The notes beneath the pieces are model-generated. The model saw only the letters and a list, made by a program, of their open reading frames with translations, did no database searches and was not told the origin of the DNA. This document shows, in pieces, positions 34,507-44,176 of a DNA stretch of 64,000 bases. The DNA comes from Meridianimarinicoccus sp. MJW13. Its GTDB lineage: Bacteria > Pseudomonadota > Alphaproteobacteria > Rhodobacterales > Rhodobacteraceae. A program made the position numbers and the translations under genes. The stretch is taken from positions 186,001 through 250,000 of the forward strand of contig NZ_JACNMU010000007.1 in assembly GCF_014901205.1 (NCBI RefSeq), given 5' to 3'. Each line of letters begins with the position of its first letter. Position 1 is the first letter of the stretch.

Positions 34507-35782
34507 GACGCAGCGCCTCCACCGGGTTCATCCGCGCCGCACGTCGGGCCGGAAAGATCGTCACCACGAAGGACAGGAACAGCGATAGTCCCATGGCGGT
34601 CAGCACGTCGTCCAGATGCAGCTGCGCGGGCAAATAATAGATGCCCCGGATCGACGGATCCCAGACCCCGCCCCCCGACAGCCCGTTGACCAGCGCGAAG
34701 ATCGGATCGATATAAATTGCGAAAAGACAGCCCAGCACCACGCCCGCCAGCGTGCCGATGACCCCGACCGAAGCGCCGCAGATGAAGAACACCCGCAGCA
34801 CCGCGCCCTCGGTCAGCCCGATGGTGCGCAGGATGCCGATGTCGCCCTGCTTGTTCTTCACCAGCATGATCAGTCCCGACACGATGTTCATTGCCGCGAT
34901 CAGCACCAGCACCGACAGCAGCACGAACATCACGTTGTCCTCGACCGCCAGCGCCCGCAGGAAAGCGCCCGAGGCATCCTGCCAGGTCTGGAACAGCCCG
35001 TCGTTGCCTGCCTCGCGCCACAGGTCCGGCATGACCCTGGCCACATCTTCGGGGTTGGCCAGCATGATCTCGATCTCGTCGGCCACCCCGTCACGGTTGA
35101 AGAACAACTGGGCCTCGGCAAAGGGCATGTAGACCCGCGTGGAATCAATGTCATAGCGGCCGGCGCTGAACACATGCACCACCTCGTAGACGCCGACACG
35201 CGGCGAAGTGCCGAAAGGCGTCTTGGCACCGTCAGGCGAGATCAGCTTGATCTGGTCGCCGGGCAGCAACCCCAGCATCCGCGCCACGCCCGCGCCGATG
35301 GACACGCCCTCGCCATAGCGGGCCAGGTCGCCCGTGCCCATCTCGGGATCGGCAATGCGCGGCAGGGCGGCCAGATCCTCGGCCGCCATCCCGTACACCT
35401 GCACCCCGGCGTTGCGGCCGCGCCCGCCGGCCAGAACCTGCCCCTTGACCAGCGGCGCCACGCGGGTGACGCCGGGAACGGCGCGCAGACGGTCGGCCAC
35501 CTCAAGGTAATCGGGGATCAGCCGCTCGGGCTCGCCCGCGTCATTCAGCCGGGTGATGTTGTAGTAGGTGACATGGGCGTTGGCGCCCAGGATCGTATCC
35601 ACGAATTCCGCCCGAAAGCCCGAGCGCACGGCCAGCGTGGCAATCAGGGCGAACACCGCCAGCGCGATGCCCACCAGCGAAATCCATGTCATCACGCTGA
35701 CGCCACCTTCGGCCCGCCGCGCGCGCAGATAGCGCCAGGCGATCATCCATTCGAACCGGGAAAAGGGTGGTGTCTGGGCCAT
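34499..35782 (-). CDS. lolC: Lipoprotein-releasing permease (LolC/LolE type)
   Basis: Inner-membrane protein of 427 residues with the LolC/E topology: one N-terminal membrane helix (about residues 25-50), a large periplasmic domain (about 50-270) and three helices at the C-terminal end. Signatures include [18 protein letters not shown] at the start, [43 protein letters not shown] and the terminal [19 protein letters not shown] single permease presumably forms a homodimer, the LolF arrangement. The ATG at 35782 begins [10 protein letters not shown]; the frame extends to 35866 but without similarity. Upstream lies the decayed ammonium-transporter fragment. Confidence 0.92.
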   Translation of the reverse strand: MAQTPPFSRFEWMIAWRYLRARRAEGGVSVMTWISLVGIALAVFALIATLAVRSGFRAEFVDTILGANAHVTYYNITRLNDAGEPERLIPDYLEVADRLRAVPGVTRVAPLVKGQVLAGGRGRNAGVQVYGMAAEDLAALPRIADPEMGTGDLARYGEGVSIGAGVARMLGLLPGDQIKLISPDGAKTPFGTSPRVGVYEVVHVFSAGRYDIDSTRVYMPFAEAQLFFNRDGVADEIEIMLANPEDVARVMPDLWREAGNDGLFQTWQDASGAFLRALAVEDNVMFVLLSVLVLIAAMNIVSGLIMLVKNKQGDIGILRTIGLTEGAVLRVFFICGASVGVIGTLAGVVLGCLFAIYIDPIFALVNGLSGGGVWDPSIRGIYYLPAQLHLDDVLTAMGLSLFLSFVVTIFPARRAARMNPVEALRHG

Positions 35783-36195
35783 ATACGTCTCTGCCTGTCT
35801 GCTCGCGCGGACCCTGAGCGAGCGCGCAGCAGAGGTCAAGCCGGGGCAGCACACCCGCCCCGCCATTGGAGCACAAGGTCATGAGGAAAGCAGAATGCTT
35901 GTCGTCGGCGCGCGCGCCGCGCGCGTCCAGGCCCAGCAGGTCGTCGATCTTCCAGATGTTGCGGATCGGGTTGACCGCGTCCTGACACAGCACCCCGGCC
36001 ACCGCACCGATCAACAGTGCCTTGACCGGGCCGACGATGCCCCGGGCGGGGGGGGATGGCCGCAAGCCCCGCGATCGTGCCCGTTAGCTTCCCCACCAGC
36101 ATGGACTTGCCGAACGTGATCCGCTCCCACCATGCACGGGAATGCATCAGTTTGCGAACACGCGGCGGTGAGGACCAGCCCCACCGCCGATGGGA
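35783..36195. other. Non-coding stretch lolC-aqpZ
   Basis: This 413-base gap has no intact gene. Its right-hand two-thirds carry the decayed ammonium-transporter fragment described separately; the left 100 bases must hold the lolC promoter, for which I see no clear hexamers. Confidence 0.6.
35890..36150 (-). pseudogene. Ammonium transporter (Amt) remnant, frameshifted
   Basis: On the minus strand, one frame reads ERITFGKSMLVGKLTGTIAG then LAAI (36126-36055), and the next frame continues GIVGPVKALLIGAVAGVLCQ then NIWKIDDLLGLD (about 36040-35915). Joined, they match the well-conserved Amt region 'FGKPS..G..TG.IAGL..ITPASG.VGP.GAL.IG..AG' and its W-K-DDSLD continuation. The switch occurs at a run of seven G (plus strand, 36050-36056). 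About 90 of some 400 residues remain; both the N-terminal and C-terminal parts are missing, replaced by aqpZ and by the lolC upstream region. The match is from memory of the family, not from a search. Confidence 0.7.
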
Positions 36196-36885
36196 TCAGT
36201 CTTCGTCGCTCATCACGCCCCAGATGAACGCGCCAAGTGCGCCGCCAACCAGCGGCGCCACCCAGAACATCCAAAGCTGCTCCAGCGCCGGACCTTCGGC
36301 GAAGAAGGCCACACCAGTGGACCGGGCCGGGTTCACCGAGGTGTTGGTCACCGGGATCGAGATCAGGTGGATCAGGGTCAGCCCCAGCCCGATGGCAATG
36401 GGCGCAAAGCCCGCTGGCACCTTCGACGACGTGGCCCCCAGGATGATGATCAGGAAGGCCGCGGTCAGCACCACTTCGATGACCAGTGCGGACGTCAGCG
36501 AATAGCCCATGGGCGAGGCCTCGCCATAACCGTTTGAGGCAAACCCGCCAACCCCGGCGAAATCGGGCTGGCCCGAGACGATCAGGTAGAGCACCGCTGC
36601 TGCCGCCACCGAGCCCAGCGTCTGGGCGATCCAGTAAGGCGGCAGTTCCCTGAATTCAAACCGGCCAGCGACGGTCAGTCCCAGGGTGACGGCAGGGTTG
36701 AAATGCCCGCCCGAGATACCGCCCACCGCATAGGCCATGGTCAGCACGGTCAGGCCGAAGGCAAAGGCGACGCCCAGCCAGCCGATCCCCACATCGGGCA
36801 CACCGGCGGCCAGCACGGCAGCGCCGCAGCCGCCGAACACCAGCCAGAAGGTGCCAATGAACTCCGCCATCAATCTGTTTGTCAT
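36196..36885 (-). CDS. aqpZ: Aquaporin Z-type water channel
   Basis: Major intrinsic protein of 229 residues with six hydrophobic segments. Both NPA boxes are present, [11 protein letters not shown] (about residue 63) and [13 protein letters not shown] (about residue 181), the second followed by the selectivity arginine. [20 protein letters not shown] is the AqpZ-type first helix, and lack of the aspartate after the second box favours water over glycerol. It sits downstream of proS on the same strand but is separated by a terminator, so it has its own promoter. A GTTGGT-N3-GTTGGT direct repeat (36899-36913) lies just upstream of the start. Confidence 0.94.
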   Translation of the reverse strand: MTNRLMAEFIGTFWLVFGGCGAAVLAAGVPDVGIGWLGVAFAFGLTVLTMAYAVGGISGGHFNPAVTLGLTVAGRFEFRELPPYWIAQTLGSVAAAAVLYLIVSGQPDFAGVGGFASNGYGEASPMGYSLTSALVIEVVLTAAFLIIILGATSSKVPAGFAPIAIGLGLTLIHLISIPVTNTSVNPARSTGVAFFAEGPALEQLWMFWVAPLVGGALGAFIWGVMSDED

Positions 36886-36982
36886 GAAACGCTCCGCAGT
36901 TGGTCAAGTTGGTTAACCGCAGTCTGCAACAGGTCCGGCGCGGCGCAAGTGAATTCCGGCGGTAGGGGGCGCAAAAAACAGC

Positions 36983-37015
36983 AAAAAGGCACCGCGTATG
37001 ATGCGCGATGCCTTT
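36983..37015 (-). terminator. Rho-independent terminator of proS
   Basis: Read leftward, AAAGGCATCGCG and CGCGGTGCCTTT (plus 37015-37004 and 36996-36985) pair with one mismatch around a 7-base loop, followed by TT and a further T-run (TGTTTTTTG). It begins 25 bases after the proS stop. Confidence 0.8.
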
Positions 37016-37040
37016 CGACTGCCAAACCGGCGCATGCCGT

Positions 37041-38378
37041 TCAGATATCGCGATAGATCTCGACGATCCGCGCCACCGCATCCTCGGCCGACATCTCGAC
37101 GCTTTCGCCGGTCTTGCGCGAGGTCAGTTCGACCACGCCGTTCTTCAGGCCGCGCGGCCCGACGGTGATCCGCCACGGCAGGCCGATCAGGTCCATGGTG
37201 GCGAATTTCGCCCCGGCGCGTTCGTCGCGGTCGTCGTAGAGCGGCTCCAGCCCGGCCTTGGTCAGCGCGGCGTACAGGTCCGCGCAGGCCCCGTCGGTCG
37301 CCGCATCGCCCTGACGCAGGTTGACGATGCCGCAATGGAAGGGCGTCACGCCTTCGGGCCAGATGATGCCCTTGTCGTCATGGCTGGCCTCGATGATCGC
37401 GCCCAGCAGGCGGCTGACGCCGATGCCGTGGCTGCCCATGTGCACCGGGATCTGTTCCTGCTTGTCGTTGATGACGGTCGCGCCCAGAGCATCGGAATAC
37501 TTGGTGCCGAAATAGAATATCTGCCCGACCTCGATGCCACGCGCCACGCGGCGGCGCTCTTCGGGGACCTGGTCGAACAGGGCTGCGTCATGGGTTTCGT
37601 CGGTGCGGGCATAGCGCGAGGTGAACTCGTCCAGTACGCCCTGGCACTGGGCCACGCTGTCATAGTCGATGTCGCGGTCGCCGAAGGTCAGATCGGTGAC
37701 CTGGCTGTCATAGAACACCTCGGATTCACCGGTGTCGGCCAGCACAAGGAATTCATGGGTATAGTCGCCGCCGATGGGGCCGCCGTCGGCGCGCATCGGG
37801 ATTGCCTGAAGGCCCATACGCTCGTAGGTGCGCAGATAGGCCACCAGATGCCGGTTGTAGGCGTGCAGCGCGTCTTCCTTGGTCAGGTCGAAGTTGTAGC
37901 CATCCTTCATCAGGAACTCGCGCCCCCGCATCACGCCAAAGCGTGGGCGGATCTCGTCGCGGAACTTCCACTGGATGTGATAGAGCGTCAGCGGCAGATC
38001 CTTGTAGCTTTTGACGTAGCTGCGGAAGATGTCGGTGACCAACTCTTCGTTGGTGGGACCATACAGCATGTCGCGGCCATGGCGGTCGGTGATGCGCAGC
38101 ATCTCTTCGCCATAGTCGTCATAGCGGCCGGAATCGCGCCACAGGTCCGCCGATTGCAACGTCGGCATCAGCATCGGGATGTGACCCGCGCGGATCTGTT
38201 CCTCGTTCACGATCTGCTCGATCCGTTTCAGCACCCTGAAGCCCAGCGGCAGCCAGGAATAGATCCCGGCGCTGGCCTGCTTGATCATCCCGGCCCGCAA
38301 CATCAGGCGGTGGCTGGCGATCTGCGCCTCGGCGGGGGTTTCCTTGAGGACCGGCAGGAAGTAGCGGGACAAGCGCAT
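37041..38378 (-). CDS. proS: Prolyl-tRNA synthetase, short alphaproteobacterial type
   Basis: Class II synthetase of 445 residues, charging tRNA-Pro. Motif 1 lies near [20 protein letters not shown], motif 2 near [21 protein letters not shown], motif 3 near [14 protein letters not shown], and a C-terminal anticodon-binding domain follows from about residue 345. The editing (INS) domain of the 570-residue E. coli enzyme is absent; the short form is normal in alphaproteobacteria and mitochondria. I chose ATG 38378 ([13 protein letters not shown]), because the family begins there and AAAGGTG precedes it; the upstream ATG at 38414 is weaker. It diverges from a PerM-like gene. Confidence 0.95.
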   Translation of the reverse strand: MRLSRYFLPVLKETPAEAQIASHRLMLRAGMIKQASAGIYSWLPLGFRVLKRIEQIVNEEQIRAGHIPMLMPTLQSADLWRDSGRYDDYGEEMLRITDRHGRDMLYGPTNEELVTDIFRSYVKSYKDLPLTLYHIQWKFRDEIRPRFGVMRGREFLMKDGYNFDLTKEDALHAYNRHLVAYLRTYERMGLQAIPMRADGGPIGGDYTHEFLVLADTGESEVFYDSQVTDLTFGDRDIDYDSVAQCQGVLDEFTSRYARTDETHDAALFDQVPEERRRVARGIEVGQIFYFGTKYSDALGATVINDKQEQIPVHMGSHGIGVSRLLGAIIEASHDDKGIIWPEGVTPFHCGIVNLRQGDAATDGACADLYAALTKAGLEPLYDDRDERAGAKFATMDLIGLPWRITVGPRGLKNGVVELTSRKTGESVEMSAEDAVARIVEIYRDI

Positions 38379-38543
38379 GTCGGGCACCTTTTCAACTAGC
38401 GTTTTGGCGTTCAAGACCGCTTAGGCCATCCCGGCAGGGCAGACAAGCGCGCCCTCACCCTCATACCCCCTGTGCGCCTGCGGCATGAATCCTTGCACCC
38501 GTCAGGGCCATGGGCGATGAAAGGGCGAACCGCAGGAGGAAGC

Positions 38544-39647
38544 ATGGCCCTACCCGTCCAGACCCAGACCAAGATCTGGGGCATTGTCGCAGTGGTGTTT
38601 TTCGCGGTGCTCTGGGCGTTGGGCAACGTTCTGCTGCCCTTCCTGATCGGCAGTGCCATCGCCTATCTGCTGGATCCGCTGGCCGACCGGCTGGAGGCAC
38701 GCGGCCTGTCACGCACGGCCGCCACGGCGGTGATTTCGGTCGGTTTCGCGCTGGTGGCTGCGGCAGGACTGCTGATCATCATTCCGGCGATGATCCGGCA
38801 GTTGATCGACCTGATCCAACTGGCCCCGGAACTGACGGCACAGGCGCGAACTTTCATAGAAACCCGGTTCCCGTCGATTGGCGAGCAGATCAGCCAGTTG
38901 CACGGCACGCTTCCCGGCATCGGCGAAACCGTCCGGGAACGCGGTGTGGAAGTCCTGACCAGCGTGCTGAGCGGTGCCATGAGCTTCGTCAACGTGGTGG
39001 TGCTGATCTTCGTGGTGCCGGTGGTCACGGTCTACATGCTGCTGGACTGGGACCGGATGGTGGCGCAGATCGACGCTCTGTTGCCCCGCGATCACGCCCC
39101 CACGCTGCGTCGTCTGGCTGGCGAAATGGATCGCACCATGGCCGGCTTCATCCGAGGTCAGGGCCTGGTCTGCCTGATCCAGGGCAGCTTCTATGCGGTG
39201 GCGCTGATGTTGGTGGGGCTGAACTTCGGCCTGCTGGTCGGCGTCTTTGCCGGGTTGATCTCGTTCATTCCTTTCGTGGGATCGTTGGTGGGCGGCGCGT
39301 TGTCCATCGGGCTGGCCTTGTTCCAGTTCTGGGATCAGCCGTTGATGATCCTGCTGGTGGCCGGAATTTTCGCCTTCGGGCAGGTGGTCGAGGGCAATTT
39401 CCTGACCCCGAAACTGGTCGGCGGCTCGGTCGGGCTGCATCCGGTCTGGCTGCTGCTGGCGCTGTCGATCTTCGGAACCTTGTTCGGCTTTACCGGGATG
39501 CTGGTGGCCGTGCCGATCTCGGCCATGATCGGGGTACTGGTGCGCTTCGCGGTCGAGCAGTACCGCTGTGGCCGACTGTACCTTGGGGTCGAAGCACGGG
39601 ACGGGGCCAAGGCGCCCGCAGACCGGGATGATCCCGCCGCCGAATGA
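38544..39647 (+). CDS. PerM/AI-2E family membrane transporter
   Basis: Membrane protein of 367 residues in the AI-2 exporter (TqsA/PerM/YdiK) superfamily. About seven to eight hydrophobic segments are seen, two at the N-terminus, a hydrophilic stretch at about residues 90-145, and a cluster at 200-335. GNVLLPFLIGSAIAYLLDPLADRLE and FVGSLVGGALSIGLA are typical. The substrate is unknown; the AI-2 label covers many transporters that do not move AI-2. AGGAGG is 4 bases before the ATG at 38544. Its stop overlaps the start of hdaA (ATGA). The perM-hdaA-ppk-ppx order recurs in alphaproteobacteria as I recall it. Confidence 0.88.
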   Translation: MALPVQTQTKIWGIVAVVFFAVLWALGNVLLPFLIGSAIAYLLDPLADRLEARGLSRTAATAVISVGFALVAAAGLLIIIPAMIRQLIDLIQLAPELTAQARTFIETRFPSIGEQISQLHGTLPGIGETVRERGVEVLTSVLSGAMSFVNVVVLIFVVPVVTVYMLLDWDRMVAQIDALLPRDHAPTLRRLAGEMDRTMAGFIRGQGLVCLIQGSFYAVALMLVGLNFGLLVGVFAGLISFIPFVGSLVGGALSIGLALFQFWDQPLMILLVAGIFAFGQVVEGNFLTPKLVGGSVGLHPVWLLLALSIFGTLFGFTGMLVAVPISAMIGVLVRFAVEQYRCGRLYLGVEARDGAKAPADRDDPAAE

Positions 39648-40357
39648 CCGACACGCAGTTGCCCCTCGACCTGTCGCCGGACCCGCGCCTTGGCCGGGCC
39701 GAGTTTCTGCCCGCGCCGTCCAACGCGGCGGGCCTGTTCGCCGTGGACAACTGGCGGGACTGGCCCGAACAGCGGATGCTGCTGTGCGGGCCGCTGGGTG
39801 CCGGGCGCACCCATCTGGCGGCGATCTGGGCGCGCGACACCGGCGCCGCGATGCTGTCGGGCGCACGGCTGGAGACGCTGCCCGCCCCGGCACCGGCCTA
39901 TGTGGTGGACGACGCCCATCTGGTGGCCGGGCATCCGGCGCGCGAAGAGATGCTGTTTCACCTGTTCAACCGGGCGGTCGCCGCCCGCGCGCCGCTGCTG
40001 CTGACCGCGCCCGACACCCCCGGCACCTGGGGCCTGGCGCTGCCCGATCTGCTCAGCCGGATGCTGACCCTGGCTGTCACCCGCATCGACGCGCCCGACG
40101 ACACGTTGTTGCAAATGGCGCTGGTCAAGCTCTTTGATGATCGGCAGGTGCCGGTCACGCCCGAGACCATCACCTTCCTGACCCGGCGGCTCGATCGCTC
40201 GCTCAGCAACGCCGAACGGGTGGTCGAAGCCCTTGACCGCGCGTCCCTGAGCCGTCAAAAACGGATTTCCCGCGTGATGGCCGCGCAAGTGCTTGAGGAT
40301 CCTGATGCGTTCCTCGCAGTCACCGGCCCGGATGCGGAGGACACCGACGCCCCCTGA
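39644..40357 (+). CDS. hdaA: DnaA-inactivating AAA+ protein HdaA
   Basis: DnaA-related protein of 237 residues that, with the replication sliding clamp, stimulates hydrolysis of DnaA-bound ATP and so prevents re-initiation. The N-terminal QLPLDLS (residues 5-11) is the clamp-binding motif. Walker A is CGPLGAGRTHLAAIW (Arg in place of Lys, as in E. coli Hda), Walker B VVDDAHL, and sensor 2 lies near SLSNAERVVEALDRASL. It lacks DnaA domains I and IV. The ATG at 39644 overlaps the preceding stop. The link with ppk/ppx downstream suggests an operon that connects replication control with polyphosphate. Confidence 0.92.
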   Translation: MTDTQLPLDLSPDPRLGRAEFLPAPSNAAGLFAVDNWRDWPEQRMLLCGPLGAGRTHLAAIWARDTGAAMLSGARLETLPAPAPAYVVDDAHLVAGHPAREEMLFHLFNRAVAARAPLLLTAPDTPGTWGLALPDLLSRMLTLAVTRIDAPDDTLLQMALVKLFDDRQVPVTPETITFLTRRLDRSLSNAERVVEALDRASLSRQKRISRVMAAQVLEDPDAFLAVTGPDAEDTDAP

Positions 40358-40378
40358 CCCAAGGATGCCCTGCCCCAG

Positions 40379-42568
40379 ATGACCGCCGCCGATTTCCTGA
40401 ACACGCCCCTCCCGGAACCTGTCGAGTTGCATGACACTGACCTGACCGGACCCGCGCGGTTCTTCAATCGCGAGTTGTCGTGGCTGGCTTTCAACTGGCG
40501 CGTGCTGGAAGAGGCGGAAAACCCCGCCGTGCCGCTGCTGGAACGAGTGCGCTTCGTGTCGATCTCGGCCAACAACCTGGACGAATTCTATACCGTGCGC
40601 GTGGCGGGCCTGCGCGAACTGGCCCGCGAAGGCCACACCACGCCCGCGGCCGACGGCCTGTTGCCGACCGAGCAACTGGCGCTGATCGACAAGAACGCCC
40701 GCGCCCTGATGCAATCGCAACAGCGGGTGTTCGCCCTTTTGCGCAAGGAAATGGAAGCCGAAGGCATCTTCCTGCTGACCCGCCGCAAGCTGACCGCCGC
40801 CGACAAGCGCCACCTGGAACAGGTGTTCCTCAGCCAGGTGTTCCCGGTGCTGTCGCCGCTGGCAGTGGACCCGGCGCATCCCTTCCCCTTCATCCCCAAC
40901 ACCGGGTTTTCGCTGGCGCTGATGCTGGAACGACGGTCCGACAAGAAACCGCTGCGCGCCCTGCTGCCGATCCCGCAGCAGATCGACCGGTTCGTGCCCC
41001 TGCCTGCCAAGCCCGGCCAGCTGCGCTATCTGCCGCTGGAAGAGCTTTTGCTGCTGCATCTGGACAGCCTGTTTCCCGGCTATGACCTGAAGGGCGAATG
41101 TTCGTTCCGGGTGCTGCGCGACAGCGATCTGGAGGTCGAGGAAGAGGCCGAGGATCTGGTCCGCGAGTTCGAGACCGCCTTGAAACGCCGCCGCCGGGGC
41201 GAGGTGATCCGGCTGAAGATCTCGACCAACGCACCGGGTGAGTTGACCCGCGTCATCACCGAACAGCTGCACGTCAGCGGCGACGAAGTGATCGAAACCC
41301 GCGGCATGATCGGCATCGTCGATGTCAAGGAACTGGTCACCGACGCGCGCCCCGATCTGCTGTGGCCCTCCTACACCCCGCGGGTGCCGGAACGGGTGCA
41401 GGATCACGACGGCGACATGTTCGCGGCGATCAAGCAGAAGGACATGCTGCTGCACCACCCCTATGAAACCTTCGACATGGTGGTGCGCTTCCTCAAGCAG
41501 GCGGCACAGGATCCCAACGTTCTGGCGATCAAGCAGACGTTGTACCGCACCTCGCACAACAGCCCGATTGTCGAGGCGCTGTGCGAAGCCGCCGAAGACG
41601 GCAAATCGGTCACCGCGCTGGTTGAACTGAAGGCCCGGTTCGACGAAGCCGCCAACATCCGCCAGTCGCGCCGGCTGGAACGTGCCGGCGCCCATGTGGT
41701 CTATGGGTTCGTCAACTACAAGACGCATGCCAAGATCAGCTCGGTGGTGCGGCGCGAGGGCGACAAGCTGGTCACCTATTCGCACTGGGGCACCGGCAAC
41801 TATCACCCGATCACGGCGCGGATCTATACCGACCTGAGCTTCTTCACTTGCGACGAAGGGCTGGGACGCGACGCCACAAAGGTCTTCAATTACCTGTCGG
41901 GCTATGCCCCGCCCGTCGGGCTGGAAAACCTGTCGCTCAGCCCCAAGGACATGAAAGCCGACATCATCCAGATGCTGGAGGCCGAGGCCGACCACGCCCG
42001 CGCCGGACGCCCGGCCGAGGTCTGGGTGAAGATGAACTCGCTGATCGAACCGCAGGTCATCGACGCGCTGTACCGGGCCAGCCAGGCCGGGGTGAAGATC
42101 CTGTGCGTGATCCGCGGCATCTGCGGGCTGCGCCCCGGCGTGAAGGGATTGTCAGAGACCATCCGGGTGAAATCCATCGTCGGACGGTTTCTGGAACATT
42201 CGCGCATTGCCTGTTTCGGCAATGGCGGCGGCTTGCCATCGGAACAATCGCGGGTGTTCATCTCGTCCGCCGACTGGATGGGTCGCAACCTGAATCGCCG
42301 GGTCGAAACGCTGGTGGAGTGTCACAACAAGACGGTGAAGAAGCAGATCGTCGATCAGATCATGATCGCCAATCTGCACGACCAGTCCCAAAGCTGGGTG
42401 CTGAATCCCGATGGCAGCTTCACCCGCGTTCTGGATGACCAGCCGGAAAAGCTGTTCAACTGCCACCGGTTCTTCATGGAAAACCCATCGCTGTCCGGGC
42501 GCGGGTCTGCCGGGGCGGACGATGTGCCACGCCTGACCACGCGGCCCCTGCTGACTCACGAAAGTTGA
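40379..42568 (+). CDS. ppk1: Polyphosphate kinase 1
   Basis: Polyphosphate kinase of 729 residues, reversibly making polyphosphate from ATP. The N-terminal domain starts with RFFNRELSWLAFNWRVLEEA. The two phospholipase-D-like catalytic domains contain the autophosphorylated histidine in YSHWGTGNYHP and a second conserved histidine near the C-terminus, with IRVKSIVGRFLEHSRI and RVFISSADWMGRNLNRRVE. The start ATG at 40379 lies 21 bases after hdaA with AAGGATG nearby. ppx follows 57 bases later, so synthesis and breakdown of polyphosphate are encoded together, probably balancing phosphate storage. Confidence 0.96.
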   Translation: MTAADFLNTPLPEPVELHDTDLTGPARFFNRELSWLAFNWRVLEEAENPAVPLLERVRFVSISANNLDEFYTVRVAGLRELAREGHTTPAADGLLPTEQLALIDKNARALMQSQQRVFALLRKEMEAEGIFLLTRRKLTAADKRHLEQVFLSQVFPVLSPLAVDPAHPFPFIPNTGFSLALMLERRSDKKPLRALLPIPQQIDRFVPLPAKPGQLRYLPLEELLLLHLDSLFPGYDLKGECSFRVLRDSDLEVEEEAEDLVREFETALKRRRRGEVIRLKISTNAPGELTRVITEQLHVSGDEVIETRGMIGIVDVKELVTDARPDLLWPSYTPRVPERVQDHDGDMFAAIKQKDMLLHHPYETFDMVVRFLKQAAQDPNVLAIKQTLYRTSHNSPIVEALCEAAEDGKSVTALVELKARFDEAANIRQSRRLERAGAHVVYGFVNYKTHAKISSVVRREGDKLVTYSHWGTGNYHPITARIYTDLSFFTCDEGLGRDATKVFNYLSGYAPPVGLENLSLSPKDMKADIIQMLEAEADHARAGRPAEVWVKMNSLIEPQVIDALYRASQAGVKILCVIRGICGLRPGVKGLSETIRVKSIVGRFLEHSRIACFGNGGGLPSEQSRVFISSADWMGRNLNRRVETLVECHNKTVKKQIVDQIMIANLHDQSQSWVLNPDGSFTRVLDDQPEKLFNCHRFFMENPSLSGRGSAGADDVPRLTTRPLLTHES

Positions 42569-42625
42569 CGCGGAACATCTTGGCGGGCAAGGTCGCCTCC
42601 GCCGGGTTGTGGGAAAGGGCGTTCG

Positions 42626-44176
42626 ATGGTGCAGGATCTGCTGACGGACTGGGGTCCGTTCGGACACCCGTTGTTTCAGGATCCCCGGGCCCGCAAGCTG
42701 TCCCGCGTGGGCGTTGTGGACGTGGGATCCAACTCCATCCGTCTTGTGGTCTTTGACGGCGCGGCCCGCTCACCCGCCTACTTTTACAACGAAAAGGTCA
42801 TGTGCGGGCTGGGCAAGGGGCTGGCCGAGACCGGCCTTCTGAATCCCGAAGGCAAAAGCCGCGCGCTGGACGCGCTGCAACGGTTCCAGTCGCTGGCTGA
42901 CGGTCTGGGGCTGGAGCCGCTGAACGCCGTGGCCACCGCCGCCATGCGCGAGGCCGCGGACGGCCCCGAATTCCGCGAAGAGATCGAGCGCAAGACCGGC
43001 CTGAAGCTCTATGTCATCGACGGGCAGGAAGAGGCGCGGCTGGCGGCACAAGGCGTGCTGCTGGGCTGGCCCCGCGCCGAAGGCCTGGTCTGCGACATCG
43101 GGGGGTCGTCCATGGAGATGGCGCAGGTGTCGCGTGGCAAGGTGGGCAACCGCGAAACCTCGGCTCTCGGGCCTCTGAAATTGCGCGACGTGAAGGGCGG
43201 CAAGAAGGCCCTGCGCGCCCATATCGACAGCGAGTTGAACAGGCTGAAAGAGGCGCTTGATGCCTCGGATGACCGGCTGTTCCTTGTCGGCGGATCGTGG
43301 CGGGCCATCGCCAAGCTGGACATGGCGCGGCGTGACTATCCCCTGAAGGTTCTGCATGAATACAAGATGTTGCCGGACGATCTTAAGGCAACTCTGGATT
43401 GGATCAAGGACACCGATACCGAAGAGTTGCGCAGCCTGGCCGGCATCTCGTCGGGGCGGATGGCGCTGGTGCCGGATGCGGCGGATGTGTTGTCGGGCGT
43501 GTTGCGTGTCTTCGATCCCAAGGATATCTTCGTGTCCTCTTACGGCCTGCGCGAGGGGCTGCTGTATGAGCAGATGCCGCAGGTTCTGCGCGACCGCGAT
43601 CCGCTGATCGAAGCGGCGCGTTTCGCCGAAGCCAAGGATGCCCGCGTGCCGGGGTTCGGCAAGGCGCTGTACCGGTTCATCCGGCCAATCTATGACAAGG
43701 AGCCGCTGGCCCTGCGCCGCTTGGTCAAGGCCGCCTGCCTGCTGCATGACGTCAGCTGGCGCACCCATCCCGACTATCGCGCGGATGTCTGTTTCGACTA
43801 TGCCACCCGCGCCAATTTCGGCGGGCTCAGCCATGCCGAGCGGATCTTCCTGGGGCTTGCCCTGCTGCACCGCTACAAGAACAGCCGCGCCAACGGGCGG
43901 TTCGATGCGCTGGTGGATCTGATCGATCCCGCAGATGTCACCCGCGCCGAGGTTCTGGGCCGCGCCATGCGCTTTGGCGCCATGTTCACCGCCCAGCGGG
44001 CCGAGCAGATGGGCACCATGCGCTGGCAGCCCAAGGAACGGAAACTGGCGCTGACCATCGGGCCACAGGCGATGACCCTGTACGGAGAGGTTGCCCAGGC
44101 CCGGTTTGCCTCGTTGGCGCGGGCCCTGGACGCCGAGACCGAGGTGGTGGCGCTCAGCCGGGCTGTGACCAGTTAA
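42626..44176 (+). CDS. ppx: Exopolyphosphatase (Ppx/GppA family)
   Basis: Exopolyphosphatase of 516 residues that releases phosphate from polyphosphate ends; some relatives hydrolyse pppGpp. The actin-like ATPase fold is marked by VGVVDVGSNSIRLVVFD (P1), VCDIGGSSMEMAQV (P2) and LVGGSWRAIAKLD. A C-terminal HD-like helical domain follows from about residue 320 with LLHDVSWRTHPDYRAD. AAAGGG precedes the ATG at 42626. It ends the perM-hdaA-ppk-ppx cluster. The stop overlaps that of a small exported protein on the other strand. Confidence 0.94.
   Translation: MVQDLLTDWGPFGHPLFQDPRARKLSRVGVVDVGSNSIRLVVFDGAARSPAYFYNEKVMCGLGKGLAETGLLNPEGKSRALDALQRFQSLADGLGLEPLNAVATAAMREAADGPEFREEIERKTGLKLYVIDGQEEARLAAQGVLLGWPRAEGLVCDIGGSSMEMAQVSRGKVGNRETSALGPLKLRDVKGGKKALRAHIDSELNRLKEALDASDDRLFLVGGSWRAIAKLDMARRDYPLKVLHEYKMLPDDLKATLDWIKDTDTEELRSLAGISSGRMALVPDAADVLSGVLRVFDPKDIFVSSYGLREGLLYEQMPQVLRDRDPLIEAARFAEAKDARVPGFGKALYRFIRPIYDKEPLALRRLVKAACLLHDVSWRTHPDYRADVCFDYATRANFGGLSHAERIFLGLALLHRYKNSRANGRFDALVDLIDPADVTRAEVLGRAMRFGAMFTAQRAEQMGTMRWQPKERKLALTIGPQAMTLYGEVAQARFASLARALDAETEVVALSRAVTS

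Noticed and set aside
36050-36056. Frameshift at the G-run is a sequencing error in an intact amt gene
   Set aside because: Even with the frame restored, only about 90 residues of Amt remain and both ends are missing, so the locus is a remnant in any case.
39773-39820. Loss of the Walker A lysine in HdaA (GAGRTH)
   Set aside because: I first considered it a defect, but E. coli Hda has the same arginine (GAGRSH), so it is normal for the family.
39335-41995. 886-codon open frame antisense to perM-like/hdaA/ppk genes
   Set aside because: Same mirror effect: very Gln/Arg/His/Gly-rich translation, spans three real genes and their junctions, no motifs.
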